A stretch of DNA of 64,000 bases from Clytia hemisphaerica (Eukaryota > Cnidaria > Hydrozoa > Leptothecata > Clytiidae). The notes under the pieces were generated by a model. That model saw only the letters and a list, made by a program, of their open reading frames with translations. It made no database searches and was not told where the DNA came from. The stretch spans positions 2,679,700 through 2,743,699 of the forward strand of contig CACVBU010000738.1 of NCBI GenBank assembly GCA_902728285.1, read 5' to 3'. The position numbers and the translations under genes are program-made. Of this stretch, positions 44,711 through 56,840 are shown in pieces (positions within the stretch are counted from its first letter, which is position 1; each line of letters opens with the position of its first letter).

Positions 44711-45699
44711 AGTATAAAAGCCCGTAGAGAATATTTTTAAAAATAAATTGGATTATTTATCTGAATGAACTTAAAAGAAAACAATGAAAAATAGGATCTT
44801 TTTCAAAACTTCGTCAAAACTACCTCTAAAATAATACGAATCGGCCCAAAAAATACGCTGAATTACCAAGAGACGTCAGCAGCTACCCACGTTTTCAAAC
44901 CAGGCTTTAAACATGCGCATTGAAACGTATTAATTTAAAAAAGGTACGTTTTATTTTATAGGGATTTGATATTTAGATCACGAGATTTTTGTGTTTTAAG
45001 ATCAAAGGTTTTGCTGAGCCAGCACATTTTACGATATTTTTGGGTCTAATTAGAAGTTTTTGAAAAATACGATATCTAGGATTATCTATATTCCATCCTA
45101 TCTAAACATTTGAGCAAAGATTAATGAAGACATCATCTAATAAAAAAGTGGGATGGGTCTATTTGTGTGTTAAAAATATTTTTGACAAATTAAGTACCCC
45201 TTTGACTTAAGTAAGGTTTTATTTTGTTTGTTTTTCGCGAGCTCTATTGGACATTTTGCCAACCCCCTTTCTTGAGAATGTTGACATATTTTATGTTCGA
45301 TGGGTGATGGGTGACACATTCTTGCATACTGGTAGGGGTTGTTTACACGCTATCTCGTTAGAAAGAATCAGAAGCTTCTCTTAACTTATCCAAAAAATTA
45401 TTACTACATATCCATTTTTTTCTTCATTACTACACATCCATTATTCACTTATGGCTTTTTGATAAACTGGACGGCGGGAAACCCTGCATTATATGGTAGT
45501 TCTCAAATCTTGAGCTTTGCTAAGATGGACTGTAAAACAGTAGCTTTGGACCCTTTTAAGGGCGTTTTATAAGTAAGTCTTTTTGATAAACTGGACGGCG
45601 GGAAACCCTGCATTATATGGTAGTTCTCAAATCTTGAGCTTTGCTAAGATGGACTGTAAAACAGTAGTTTTGGACCCTTTTAGGGGCGTTTTATAAGTA

Positions 45700-45960
45700 A
45701 GTCTGAGACCGCAGTCGGAGGCGACCCAAAAGCTCCTCTTCGATAGCTGTCTACCCGAAGGTAGGAGAGGGCGCCACTCTTTCTCCCTGGATTTCTCCAC
45801 ATACCCTTGATCCTTCTCTTAATTACTGAGCATCAAGCAGAGAGGCATCGAGTACCATCTTGAGAATCTTTGGTATAAACCCGACTAGGGGATGAACCCA
45901 CAACCTTCACTACGGTAGCGTTTTATGATGGCGTCGACTTTCAGTATAAAAGCCTGCAGA
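45700..45960 (-). repeat. SINE-like sequence, copy 2
   Basis: Duplicate of 44455-44710 carried by the tandem duplication, with a 6-bp difference near GAAGGTAGGAGAGGGCGCC and small substitutions. Confidence 0.5.
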
Positions 45961-46674
45961 GAATATTTTTAAAAATAAATTGGATTATTTATCTGAATGA
46001 ACTTAAAAGAAAACAATGAAAAATAGGATCTTTTTCAAAACTTCGTCAAAACTACCTCTAAAATAATGCGAATCGGCCCAAAAAGTACGCTGAATTACCA
46101 AGAGACGTCAGCAGTTACCTACGTTTTCAAACCCGGCTTTAAACATGGGCATTGAAACGTATTAATTTAAAAAAGGTACGTTTTATTTTATAGGGATTTG
46201 ATATTTAGATCACGAGATTTTTGTGTTTTAAGATCAAAGGTTTTGCTGAGCCAGCACATTTTACGATATTTTTGGGTCTAATTAGAAGTTTTTGAAAAAT
46301 ACGATATCTAGGATTATCTATATTCCATCCTATCTAAGCATTTGAGCAAAGATTAATGAAGACATCATCTAACAAAAAAGTGGGATGGATCTATTTTGTG
46401 TGTTAAAAATATTTTTGACAAATTAAGTACCTCTTTAGCTTAAGTAAGGTCGTATTTTGTTTGTTTTTCGCGAGCTCTATTGGACATTTTGCCAACCCCC
46501 TTTCTTGAGAATGTTGACACATTTTATGTTCGATGGGTGATGGGTAACACACTCTTGCATAGTGGTAGGGGTTGTTTACACGCTATCTCGTTAGAAAGAA
46601 TCAGAAGCTTCTAGCTCTTAACTTATCCAAAAAATATTGAGAGTCCGTAGTTTATTAAACATTGGGCGGAGAGG

Positions 46675-46800
46675 GGGGGGCTTAAAATTTAGAAAAAGAC
46701 ATAATAAACGTTTTTGGCCGAATAAAAATATCTTCAATTTTATCTCGTTCAATTTTATCTTGTTCAATTTTATCTTCTTCATTTTTTTTTTTTTTCAAAT
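46675..46800. repeat. Short tandem TTTTATCTTGTTCAA repeats and T-run
   Basis: CAATTTTATCTCGTT, CAATTTTATCTTGTT and CAATTTTATCTTCTT follow one another, then a run of T. Confidence 0.6.
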
Positions 46801-46907
46801 TTCCTTGTAATGATACAAAGCTTAAACCAAGCCATTTAAAATTATCTTTTCAACTCGAGGTATATTTTACAGTTATTTGAATAAGTACGAACTGTCAATT
46901 ATTTTGA

Positions 46908-47213
46908 CACCCCCTTCTCACAGACCTGGTAAGGTTTTTTTTCAGCCAGTGGGGATAAAAATACCAGACTGAAACTCGATGGGGATTGATATTCCCATAT
47001 TTTTTATGGCTGGGGATTTCAATTCTTTTGTTATCAAGTCAGAAAATTCAGTGGGATGGGAAAAAAGCATCATATTTTGCATTGAGGATTAGTTTATTAG
47101 GAGATTATTTTCAGTGGGGACGAAATCGTAGGATAATTTTCCACCGGGGACGATATTTTGGACAATTTTCACAGTGGGAAGGGTCCCCAGTTGGCCTATG
47201 TGAAGGGGGTGTA
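46908..47213. repeat. ACACCCCCTTCTCACAGAC-family MITE
   Basis: Left ACACCCCCTTCTCACAGACC, right GGCCTATGTGAAGGGGGTGT, with interior TTCAGTGGGGACGAAAT and GGGATTTCAATTCTTTTG. It is the same family as 7851-8080, in the opposite internal sense. Confidence 0.8.
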
Positions 47214-48069
47214 TTTTGGAACAGACATTATAGTATTATACAGCTCTCTTAAAACTTAGATAAAGTAAGAATGAACATATTATTTTGTTACAAAATATCC
47301 GAAAATGCTAATTGGCAACGAATTGAAATAGGTACCTTAAAAATATTGCTGATTTGTAACTTTTCAAAATAAAGAATTCAGAAGTAGCTTAGTTCTTATA
47401 TAAAAAGTAAAAGATTTTATTGGAATTTTTGGTATTTTTCACTTTCGTAATACTAGATCCTCAGATTAATAGATACTTGAAAAATCCCCTAGAACATGAA
47501 TCTTCATGACCAAGCCACCACATCAACGCACATGGCAGCGTCTCAATAATTTTATTCTTAATTTGGACCCGTTTAGTACTGGGAACTAAATGTATGTATT
47601 TTAAGTTTTTTATGATCGTTTAAAACTTAAGATGTTTAAAAAAATACTAAGACGACCTTTTTTACGAGTGAGCGAGAGGGACGGAAAATAAACGAGTTTA
47701 AATTCAATGCAGGGTGCATTACTTTTAAAATCCTAAAAACTTTGGATATATAGATAGATGGATATGAGCCTTCCGAATGCATTCGGGATGGGTCCTACTT
47801 CCGAAGGAGTTGGAATCACGGTGCTGACAGACACTGCGACTTGACAGACGCGAGCTGCCAAGCAATGGCGTAAAAACTTCGGAACTTTAATTTTCTTACA
47901 ACAAAAAGCCTTATAAGAAAGACAATGGTTTATCAACAGGGTCCTCATTAAGGAGAGACTTAGTTGAAGTATGTTTATTTTTACAACTACAAACTGTGGT
48001 TTACCGCAAAAAGAATATTTTTGCGATGACAACGGATAGGATCGATCGTACGTACTTAAACTTCAAATA
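47214..48069. other. Intergenic, no gene supported
   Basis: A 99-codon minus-strand frame at 47733-48032 has no recognisable domain. Nothing else stands out. Confidence 0.4.
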
Positions 48070-48256
48070 TACAGTTAACGTTCCTCAATTAGACGTTCTA
48101 CTATTCGATATGCTCCATTACTTATTTATTATTGGATAATATCAAAAAGTTACCGTCAACAGATACTTTCATAAACGACATTCTACGATTCAATACGCTC
48201 CCTTATTCGATGAAAATCCAATCCCATTGAAATCAAATTAGAGAGCATCAACTGTA
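48070..48256. repeat. pogo/Tigger-like MITE
   Basis: Left ACAGTTAACGTTCCTCAATT and right AAATTAGAGAGCATCAACTG. Internal TATTCGAT motifs (CTATTCGATATGCTCC, CTTATTCGATGAAAAT) match 21629-21730. Confidence 0.65.
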
Positions 48257-49408
48257 TTTAAATTTCAAATAAAAGATTTTAAAAGTGAAAATATGAACTG
48301 TTCTTACTCACCAATACACTTCAAATGTGCAAAGAGTCTCAAGCATAACATAGCCAGAGCGGCAATACATTTTGAAATTTCCAATTTCTAATTTTCTGTT
48401 TACAGACAGTTCAAAGTGGGATTCTAATTGTCAACTTGTATTCGATAGCAAAATTTTCATCAATACTGAAATACCGGCCAGAACGTTACAGTACAATCGA
48501 ATAACTTGAAAAAACCCTTGCGATGAAAGTATTTCAAAAACTAAAGTTCTTTCTCTGCTACCGCTTGATTTTAGACTCATTTAATTATTAGACAATTGGA
48601 CAGCTTATAATTTACAATCCCAGCCCCATTGTAGTTAATATCCAAGAGATGAAAAATTATAGTACCAAAACAGGGTGCAATCACATTAAAAAGGATAATT
48701 ACCTGGATATTTTCAGTTGCTTAAATCTGTGGTTAGATCGGCTTGATTTGGATGTTTGAAACCATAGCATCTAATTGGCTATTCAAAACAAAAGAAAGAA
48801 TATTCAGTGATTCTAAGTCTGTATAAAGTATGTGGATATTTTCTCATCATTTTTCAGCAAAAATTAAATGCTAGCAAAAAAAGCTATATTCACCATTAGA
48901 TAACCTGAGATAAGATTGTGATTGTTTTATGCACACCACGCTGAAGCTCTAAAGGGATGTGTGAAAACAAACAATCTGACGAATATACGAGCTCAAAATC
49001 GTAAGGACCGCGTTCGTCTAAAAGGACTAGACATGACAACAAAGTTGCGTGATTGTGTTTATGAATAGGGCGCCGTATCAGTTTTTGACTTTCCGGCGCA
49101 CAACAAGATTCTTGTTGTAGAATTTTCCGCAAGAGGACTATTTTCCTCAGAGGTTTACCGTGCGCATAAGAAAATTATGAACAGCTGTTATCAGGTTACC
49201 ATTGGAAAGATATACACATTCGAGACAGATAGTATAGAAATCAATACACAAGTTGCAAAATTAAAAATAGTCCGAAGACAAATCACGCTTTTACTCGAAA
49301 TTTTTATGCGCTTGTTACATGACCTTCATTTGTTGTTTGTAATTTATCAGCACTAATAAAGTTATTAACTGTAAGTTGTAAAACAAGTAATATGGGAATG
49401 AAATCACG
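48257..49408. other. Intergenic, no gene seen
   Basis: No exon, RNA gene or clear repeat recognised. Confidence 0.4.
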
Positions 49409-49693
49409 TACTCTCGGGTACCTAATAGCCGGGGGGTTTGGAATAAGCGGGGGGGGGGGGGGTTGGAAAAAATCTCAAAACTTAATAAGCGGGGGGGTTG
49501 GAATAAAAATGTCCTGGGCGGAAAACTTTTGAAAAGGAGGCTAATACAGCAGAATTAGGACAAAAGAAGGAACTTTCAAAAACATTTTCCCAAAAATTAA
49601 TAAGCGGGGGGGTTGGAATAAGAATGTCCTGGGTGGAAAATTTTTCGAAAAATTAATTAGCGGGGGGGGACGGCTATTAGGTACCCGACAGTA
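49409..49693. repeat. G-run TIR element, TACTCTCGGGTACCTAATAG ends
   Basis: Left TACTCTCGGGTACCTAATAG and right CTATTAGGTACCCGACAGTA. Four blocks of GCGGGGGGG(G)TTGGAA separated by TAATAAG or ATTAG spacers give strong G-quadruplex potential. Confidence 0.8.
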
Positions 49694-51139
49694 AATTCTT
49701 TCGAGTAATCACATGTTTTGACTGCATTGATATAATTTTGCAACTCGTATTTGTATGTTTCTAGTAGAGTAAATCTCAAGTAAATCTCAGCCAGCCATTT
49801 AAATATGGTGACAAACATCAAACAAATTTAACCATAGGCGTAGCGAGATACCATGCAAAATTTATGGGTGAGAGCGGTTTTTACAACACTGTAATTATTG
49901 GCTTTGTTTTATCAAAAAGATAATGAATATGTCATAAACGTCTGCACTCCCTCGTGAATTTTGCAGGGTATCTCGCTAAGCCTATGAGTATAACGTCTAA
50001 TTGAGTCAACATATTTTAGGAGCGATAGTTAAGTAGTCAAGTTGTCAATACCTCAAACCAGAGATTCACCTGTTCCAAGCCGAGTCAGAGACCCCGTAAA
50101 AACAATCGAAAGACTGTCTAAAAGTCCTAGATAAGTGGACCATCCACGTAAAACATGACTTTACTATTCTAAAACCTTAGAACTTACCGAAAACAAAACT
50201 TATTATTGCGGAAAGAAAATAGCCATTAATGGCTATTATAAGCTAACACGGAATTTTTCTCGACTTTCAGAGTTTCAGTACGTCAAAAGAGTATTTCTGT
50301 ACCGGGTGCCAAATATCACGAATCTGACTATTCACATGTGTGAGTAAGGAAGTGTAAGTTCTATTTTCGTTCAATATTGTCTTTTATTTATGGATACATC
50401 CAAGTTTTCCTTTATGATTCAGACCGTTATCAGAGCTATATGCCAAATATCTTTTCATCCGACAAAAAATTATTTAGCTTTTTCAGGAAATAATAGTCTT
50501 GTCACAAATCAGTCGCTGTATGATAGAGGTAGCATTTGTACCATTTATGGAAATCTTTTCGCGATGGCGCCTTTATGATGTCTCCCAGATTAATATTGCG
50601 GAATCCTGTTTGAATACTTTCATAGTATGAAAGCTTTCTGCTTACTCTAACAATTAGAATAGGCAGGGAAGAAAGTCGGCCGTCTAAACTAGAGCTATCA
50701 TTTCCACTGTAGACTAAATTTTGGGCAAATTTTCCAGTGGCAGTGTGACACAAGCGTGTCTAAATAGAATCATGATCTGTCCTCACAGTGTAATATTCAT
50801 TCATTGCAATATTCACGGTGAGGAAAAAATATATTACGTATGAGAAAAAGTAAAAGTAAAATTGACTGAGTAAATAATTTCTTTGGCAAACAGAGGCGCA
50901 ATGTTTTCTGTTTCAAAAATAGTAAAATCAATAGAGAAGGACTACGTGACTGAAATATAATCCATCTTTTCCATATGGTATACGAAACGTTGTTTTAAAA
51001 TTCATATAGAGTTATACTATAACTCGCGCAATCGCGGACTTTTCGAAATTCTAGAAATTAGATTTCTTGCATTGTATACAATGTAGGTTTGCTACTTCGG
51101 ATACTCCCATTTTCAAGAAATTTTTGGTTGATTCACGAA
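49694..51139. other. Intergenic, no gene supported
   Basis: 49835-49990 has the inverted pair AGGCGTAGCGAGATACCATG / GGTATCTCGCTAAGCCTAT, a likely small TIR element. No coding exon recognised. Confidence 0.45.
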
Positions 51140-51428
51140 ATTTAGTAGTAGTAGTAGTAGTAGTAGTAGTAAGTAAGTATATTCATCTATGGTGGCTGTC
51201 GGCGGAGTGGGGAGTGAGGGAGTCTATCCCCTTTTCTATTTGCGATAGACCTGGAAGATCGAATGCTGAGGTGGAGCGCCACACCTACTCTCAGCTCCCA
51301 GTAACTTACCGCCTAGATTAGATTACCCTCTCTAAGCTACTCATCCGCTGAGTTGGCGGTGGCCGGGGATCGAACCCACAATCCTTGGATTGTAAGGCAA
51401 ATGCTCTACCGACTGAGCTACTCGGCCT
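51140..51428 (-). repeat. tRNA-derived SINE with (TAC)n tail
   Basis: On the minus strand the head reads GGCCGAGTAGCTCAGTCGGT AGAGC (box A), then GGTTCGATCCCC (box B), with an anticodon-loop-like CTTACAA. The acceptor stem and part of the anticodon stem do not pair, so it is not a functional tRNA gene. The body continues to about 51180 and ends in a TAC/GTA microsatellite of eight units at 51144-51168. Confidence 0.8.
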
Positions 51429-51523
51429 CCGAAATTTAATCCAAGCGAAATTTTTTATAACGCTGATAGGGACTCGAATATCTATTGATTGAGTAAAAAA
51501 TTGAATTATATTTCAGTTATCTT

Positions 51524-51842
51524 AAGGCCTCCACTTGCGCGCGCTGCGATCGCACTTTGCTTGGAAAAAAAGATTACGTCATAAAAAAGTAGCGCGCGCT
51601 CGAAAAAAAAAGTTGAATACATTTCAACTTTTTTCAACCATTACTCTAGCCTATCTCTATCCCAACACGCGATTTTTTGATCACTCTGTTGGTCTATCAC
51701 TTGTTACTACTTTCGCGTCTACGATGGATACGGTGTCGAGGAAAAAGCCGTGGTCGTCTGGTACAGGCTACCATTACGTCAGATCGTGTGGAAGCTTTGC
51801 TCAAAAAAGGTGCGATCGAAGCGCGAGCAAGTGGAGACCGGA
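51524..51842. repeat. TIR element with GC-rich ends, CTCCACTTGCGCGCGC
   Basis: Left CCTCCACTTGCGCGCGCTGC plus GATCGCAC and right GTGCGATCGAAGCGCGAGCA plus AGTGGAGACC are inverted. A 121-codon plus-strand frame at 51535-51900 crosses the whole element and both ends, so I treat it as non-coding. Confidence 0.7.
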
Positions 51843-52182
51843 CTTTAAACTGAGTGATCAAGTGAGTACCAAGGATCTTGTATTGACTGCTCTAATCTAA
51901 TAAAATCGCAAAAGCGACACACGACTTTTCCGAAAATTTATTCCCATGTATCAAACCATCATCAAGTTCTTTGTTAAGTGCTTAACCTATTCACGGGTAA
52001 TCAAAAGTCTCTCAAATGTCCAAAAAAATGACAAGCCTTCCCACATCTGTAACGGGATGATTGAGCTAGAGGTCTTAAAACTTATGAGAGAGCATACATA
52101 TCCTTAAGTATTTTTCTCATTCATAAAAGATTTGTACTATTGCAACTTTAGAGCCCCTCCAAGATCTCACGAAATATTTAAT

Positions 52183-52663
52183 ACCCCTGTGTTACAGGCC
52201 CGGTGGCTAAAATTTCGGACTCCCAGATCCCAGCTAAAAATGCTATCCCCACGAAAAATTACACTTATTCGAGGAACAAAACAAAAATTCTTACAGTATA
52301 ATAATAAAAAGGAGAAAAAGTTTAGTATAGTAAAAGAATTATTTACAGAATGTGAAATTTAGAAAAAATTATAATTGAATTAGAAAAAAGAAAACACTAA
52401 CATTAACTTTTAACAAAACACCAAAAATCCCACCTAAGAAATTAATCCCCACCTCAACTTGTTTCTCCCACCTAAAACCTGAAAATTTCCAGAACACCAC
52501 TATTCTGGGGGGTGCACACTATGGTCCCCAATGGGAAAAACAATACAATTTCAGCCCCTCTGGCATTTGACTTTGTTTTCAAATCCATTTGAAAATTCAT
52601 TGGAAAAAATTCATCTCCACTGCGGGAAGAAGTTTCACGGGGGCTGTGAGACATGGGTTTTAT
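52183..52663. repeat. ACACCCC-family MITE, long diverged copy
   Basis: Left AATACCCCTGTGTTACAGGC and right ACGGGGGCTGTGAGACATGG. Interior phrases such as ATTTCAGCCCCTC and GAAAAATTACAC loosely match the family. Confidence 0.55.
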
Positions 52664-52674
52664 TTAATACCTTT

Positions 52675-52805
52675 TAAGTCAGAGACGACCCAAAAGCTTG
52701 TCTTTCGATGGCCATCTACTCGAAGAAAAGGCAAAGGCACCACTCTTTCTCTATGGATTGCTCAAGTTAGCCTTGATTGTTCAATTAATTACTGAGCATC
52801 GAATA
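52675..52805 (-). repeat. SINE-like fragment
   Basis: AAGTCAGAGACGACCCAAAA, TTCGATGGCCATCTACTCGA, CACCACTCTTTCTCTATGGA and AATTACTGAGCATCGA match 44455-44710 with about 20 percent change, and the tRNA-like end is missing. Confidence 0.5.
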
Positions 52806-53404
52806 CTCAACCTTTATGCTATATCGAGTCCTCGCACTTAGTCACATTTATGAAAGCATGTCAACAATGCCAATCAAAAAAGAGCTAGTATTAGTAGCCA
52901 TCAAAATGTTATAGAGGATGATGACCTTTTAACATACTTTTCACTACATTTTCACTAAATGAAGGCTGGTTGATTGAAACGATGACATTTTCTGTCAATC
53001 TTTTAATATTCACAAATCAAACACATACTTGTGAAGATCCATTATTTAATGAGTTGATAAAAAATGTGCTGGTTAACTTTAATTAGCTATCAATCTTAAA
53101 ATGTTCTAATCTCAAAGCTTTCAAAATTATCCTACTTTTAAATATCACATTGAGACTTGGCCCTTCCAGAGGGGGTTAGCGACAGCTCGCGGGTTCCATT
53201 TTTTAACAATAGTTTTGCACAATCTGATTTTGGTGCAATTTGGCGGACTTTATTTTGGCGATTTAATAAAATTAATTTTGGCGAACGACCCAATATTTTA
53301 GCTGAAAAAAGAGGAAGCGTTTTTAGGAGAAATAGAGACTAAATTGAAAGACAATTAAAATTGGCGAGAGAATTCATTTTGGTGAATGAAATTTCTTCCC
53401 TTAA

Positions 53405-54110
53405 CCCTATTTTTATCAGGGGGGGGGGTGTTTTCCACCAGGCTGGCACTCTTTTGCTAATAGCTCATTGAAAAATTTTTTTAACACTGTGAAAGTTTTT
53501 GACTTTTAATATAATCCTAGTAGCAGCATGTATACCAAATTTTACAAATATACACCGACCAGATCAGGTTTTATGACTTTTTTGTGCAGGCATATCATAA
53601 AATCCAGCTAAAACCCTGTAAAATCCCAAAATCTTAAATTTAGCATAACTTTTGATCTAAGCATCCAATTGACTTCAAATTTTGACAGGTTTTAGGTATC
53701 AATAATAAATTTTCAAAAATATTTTAAAAATTTTCAAAAACTGCTGACGTCATCATAAATGACGTCATTGTTTTTTGAAAAAATTTACTCATTTTCTGCA
53801 TGGATTTTAAGCCTCGATTTTATTAGTATATTAAAAACCGGCAAATATGTTAAAGGTATTCTATTTGGCTTTTAGAAATTCAAAACAGAATTGAAAAATC
53901 TCCATTCATTCAACTTTAATTGCTATTTTATTGAATAGTACTTTTTAATTGGTCAGCAATAATTGTGAAACTTTGTGATGACGTCATCACCTTTATGATG
54001 ACGTCATCAACCCAAATTTTTTTCTATGAACTCCTTTTATGGTAGAGAACATTTGTGACAAATTTCAAGTCCATACCTTTTCTAGATCAAAAGTTATGCA
54101 ATCAACTATC
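53405..54110. repeat. Second copy of the CRE-bearing element, diverged
   Basis: It shares with 26017-26751 the G-run, GATCAGGTTTTATGACTTT, AAATCCAGCTAAAACCCTG and a right part with GATGACGTCATCA twice (53978-54008). An extra TGACGTCATCATAAATGACG pair lies at 53744-53767. The outer TIRs are eroded. Confidence 0.65.
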
Positions 54111-54534
54111 TGTCAATCAAATGTCTTACACATTACCATGTGAAAATCTTTTTGATGACTTGATAAGATATTGTTTGTTAATTGTGGGAAAATAATATCC
54201 ATGAAGAAATTGTATACTCGCGTGATATGGTGATGTTCTAGCCGTGACATTGACCGATTCTCATTCTCTCAACGCGTACACATTTTTTTTATAAGCAACT
54301 TTTTCGGGTCAGGGCTTAGGTTGCTTAACATTCTTGCTCATTTTCACAAACTATGGCCTCCCAGCGACCGATATTTTGGGGGCATCGAAAGGAAAGAGGC
54401 AGAAAAAGGCGTCTTTGATTACTAATTGCTTTTTTTACACCTCAAAATTAGCAGTTTTCAGCCAAAAAGACTTTATTCTAAAAGAGGCGCCAAAATCCCC
54501 TTTTTCGAATATTGCATCCGTCTCCATTGGTCGA

Positions 54535-54625
54535 CCCACCATGCTGGTGTAAACCGCTGGATATTATGGGCATCCCACTGGGCTATATCCAACGGCCTCA
54601 TAGTTAGAGTTGCAGCTGCATGCAC
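54535..54625 (-). repeat. Possible tRNA-like SINE head
   Basis: The minus strand has TATAGCCCAGTGGGATG (box-A-like) followed about 35 bases later by GGTGGGTCGACCA (box-B-like). Evidence is weak and no folding was computed. Confidence 0.3.
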
Positions 54626-54708
54626 AGCATCATGATGCAGAAGATGAGTTCTGGTCAAATAGTTAACTGACTCAGTAAAGAAAACTGTGGAAATGTTCAG
54701 ATGAATTG

Positions 54709-54901
54709 TACACGTTTTTTATAAGAACAAATTTACGAGAGTTTTTGAAGCTTTCGGATATTCTTAACATGTTCTTATTTTCACAATTTTGTGGGCATTT
54801 TTGTTCAATCCTAAGAAATCAGGTGTTTTGAGTCTGCAAAGGGGGCCCCCCTGCAAAGCCTTAAAATGTTCTTAACTTGTTCTTACAAAAAAACGTGTAC
54901 A
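54709..54901. repeat. ACACGTTTTTT...ATAAGAAC hairpin element, short copy
   Basis: Left TACACGTTTTTTATAAGAAC and right TTCTTACAAAAAAACGTGTA. Part of the motif body is missing, and a GGGGGCCCCCC palindrome sits near 54841. Confidence 0.8.
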
Positions 54902-56276
54902 CAATAGACAGCTCCAGACATTTACTCGACGAGTAGGAGTGTTACGCCCAGAGCGTGGGAAGATATGACGTAGCCTACAACATACCATGTACTGTACTGA
55001 GAAAAAAAGACCAGAGGCCGGACAATTCAAGACGTACACTGTATTATACAGAAAAAACTTTTCCAAACCATATGGGTTCAGTCGCTAATATACAATTATG
55101 CTGAGCTCTTGAAGCTGTTTACTAAAACGTTGGGCAGAAAATCGTAGTACACAAACTTTCAAAACAAATGAAGCAAACCGAACTAGATTTTTTTGTTGAA
55201 AAATATGATGAAAATTTGAGTAAAGAAGTTCTACGAGAAAAGTTTTTTAAGAGAGCGGTTTATGAGATTTTTTTTGAGAGAGCACGCGTTTTGAAGTGAA
55301 AATATTGATTTATTGAAGAATTTATACAAAGAGGATCGAAGATTTGAAGAAAATTTTTATTACTTTGGAGAGAACTGAACGAAAATATTTTTGAAACACG
55401 TGGTTTAAAGATGAAAAGATTTAAATGAAACTCGCAAAAAGCAGCAACTTTAATTTTTAAGGTATGGTTTTATTATCTTTTCAAAATTATATTAACTCTT
55501 CAACTCCTTGAAGGTTCTCATAGCAGGCCGTTCCTGTGTCGAAAGCCAAAATTATCTAAATTTTGAAACTTTCAAAAACCAGTGTGTTTTCTGAAAGGAA
55601 AAAGTTCATTTTTATCAGAAGTAAAAGACCGCTTTTTCAAAGAATTTGTTAAAAATCGTTTAAAAATATTTCAAAATAGGAATATGTTTTTGATTTTAAA
55701 TCAAATTGTTCTTCCTGAGGCAGGAACTACTGTTTTTGACACACCAGGATTAAAATCATTCACGATTTTTTTTTTCATGGACGCTTTTAAAAATTTGAAG
55801 AACTGCATCCTAGGCATACATCGTACTGTGAAAAACTACAAGGTTAAGCTGCAAGCTTGCTGTTAGCGTGAGCGATTAAAATTTTGAAAACAAATTTACG
55901 AATATTTTTAAAAACAAATTAAAGATTTCACAAATAAATTTATAAAAAATAAAAAGAATTTCGTAAATAAATTGTTTTAACGTTTGCTAAATAGTTCTTT
56001 AAGAGCTAGGTTTGATGTGGAGTTCATTCATTTACAAATGTGTCATGAAGCAGGCTGGATGGCTGGAGAAGATGATTTGTTTTAATTCGATTAGGTTTTG
56101 AGAATACAGTAGGCTGATTGCATCCCCAAAATTGATTTTGATATAGGGGATGTACATGTTTTTTTCTATAAGCATAATAACAATGGCTCTATTATTTAAG
56201 TACAATAGAATGCTAAGCATAAAACGAGCCTGATATTGGGGAAGACACTTGTTTATAAAAAAACATGTATATACAT
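54902..56276. other. Intergenic, no gene supported
   Basis: A 94-codon plus-strand frame at 55582-55866 lacks any convincing domain. The surrounding DNA is strongly A/T biased. Confidence 0.4.
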
Positions 56277-56433
56277 TGCCGTCCAAGAGTTTTCCCCGTC
56301 TTTGTGTTTTTGAGGTCTTTACTCGAAAAACGAAGTTGAATCGTATCAATATCATCAAATTTGTTTATAAGCAAAGAAAACTCTATAACTTGAAACAGGT
56401 TACCCCAAATTTGGGCTAACTCTCGGACGGGAA
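56277..56433. repeat. Small TIR element, CCGTCCAAGAGTT ends
   Basis: Left GCCGTCCAAGAGTTTTCCCC and right TTGGGCTAACTCTCGGACGG are imperfect inverted ends about 155 bp apart. Confidence 0.5.
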
Positions 56434-56840
56434 TTTTCTAAACAATACGCATCCCCTATACATAGCCCCAGCGAGCCATTTTGAGTGGGGGGCCAATATT
56501 TTGGAAAAAATAACCATGGTGGGCGACGAAGAAAATTTTTCACTTTTTACACCCTCAAAACACCTTAAAACGTGTTCTAATTGGGGAGAATAATAGTTTT
56601 TATGGCTTAAAATAGTATCTTTTAAAAAATTATGGCATGGTCTGCAAAAAAAGACGGCCTCGGTTGACGAGGGCCCATGCTATATCAAAACATATTAGAG
56701 GGTATGCGTGCATCCTAAGAGTACAAGGCCACCTAGAGATTACCAGTATACTCAGCTGATTATTTTTGTTTTCCACTTTCTATCTAAAAGAAGAGCCCTG
56801 CAATAAAACTTCTTTCGAAAATTTCAATTTTTAGCATATT

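Larger units (their letters stand above)
44290..46635. repeat. Tandem duplication, unit about 1.1 kb
   Basis: 44290-45395 and 45400-46635 are highly similar along their length (for example TTTTTTTCTTCATTACTACA at both starts, AGAAAGAATCAGAAGCTTCT at both ends). The second unit contains an extra internal duplication of about 130 bp (45452-45576 repeated at 45577-45706). Few differences suggest a recent event. Confidence 0.85.

Noticed and set aside
51345-51428. Possible functional tRNA gene on the minus strand
   Set aside because: Boxes A and B are good, but the 7-bp acceptor stem does not pair and the anticodon stem has mismatches. The sequence runs on into a SINE body.
51535-51900. 121-codon plus-strand frame as a basic protein
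   Set aside because: It spans both inverted ends of a TIR element, so coding is unlikely.
55582-55866. Short frame with FDTPGL, recalling a GTPase G3 motif
   Set aside because: No P-loop or other G motifs are nearby and the frame is AT-biased. A single short motif is likely chance.
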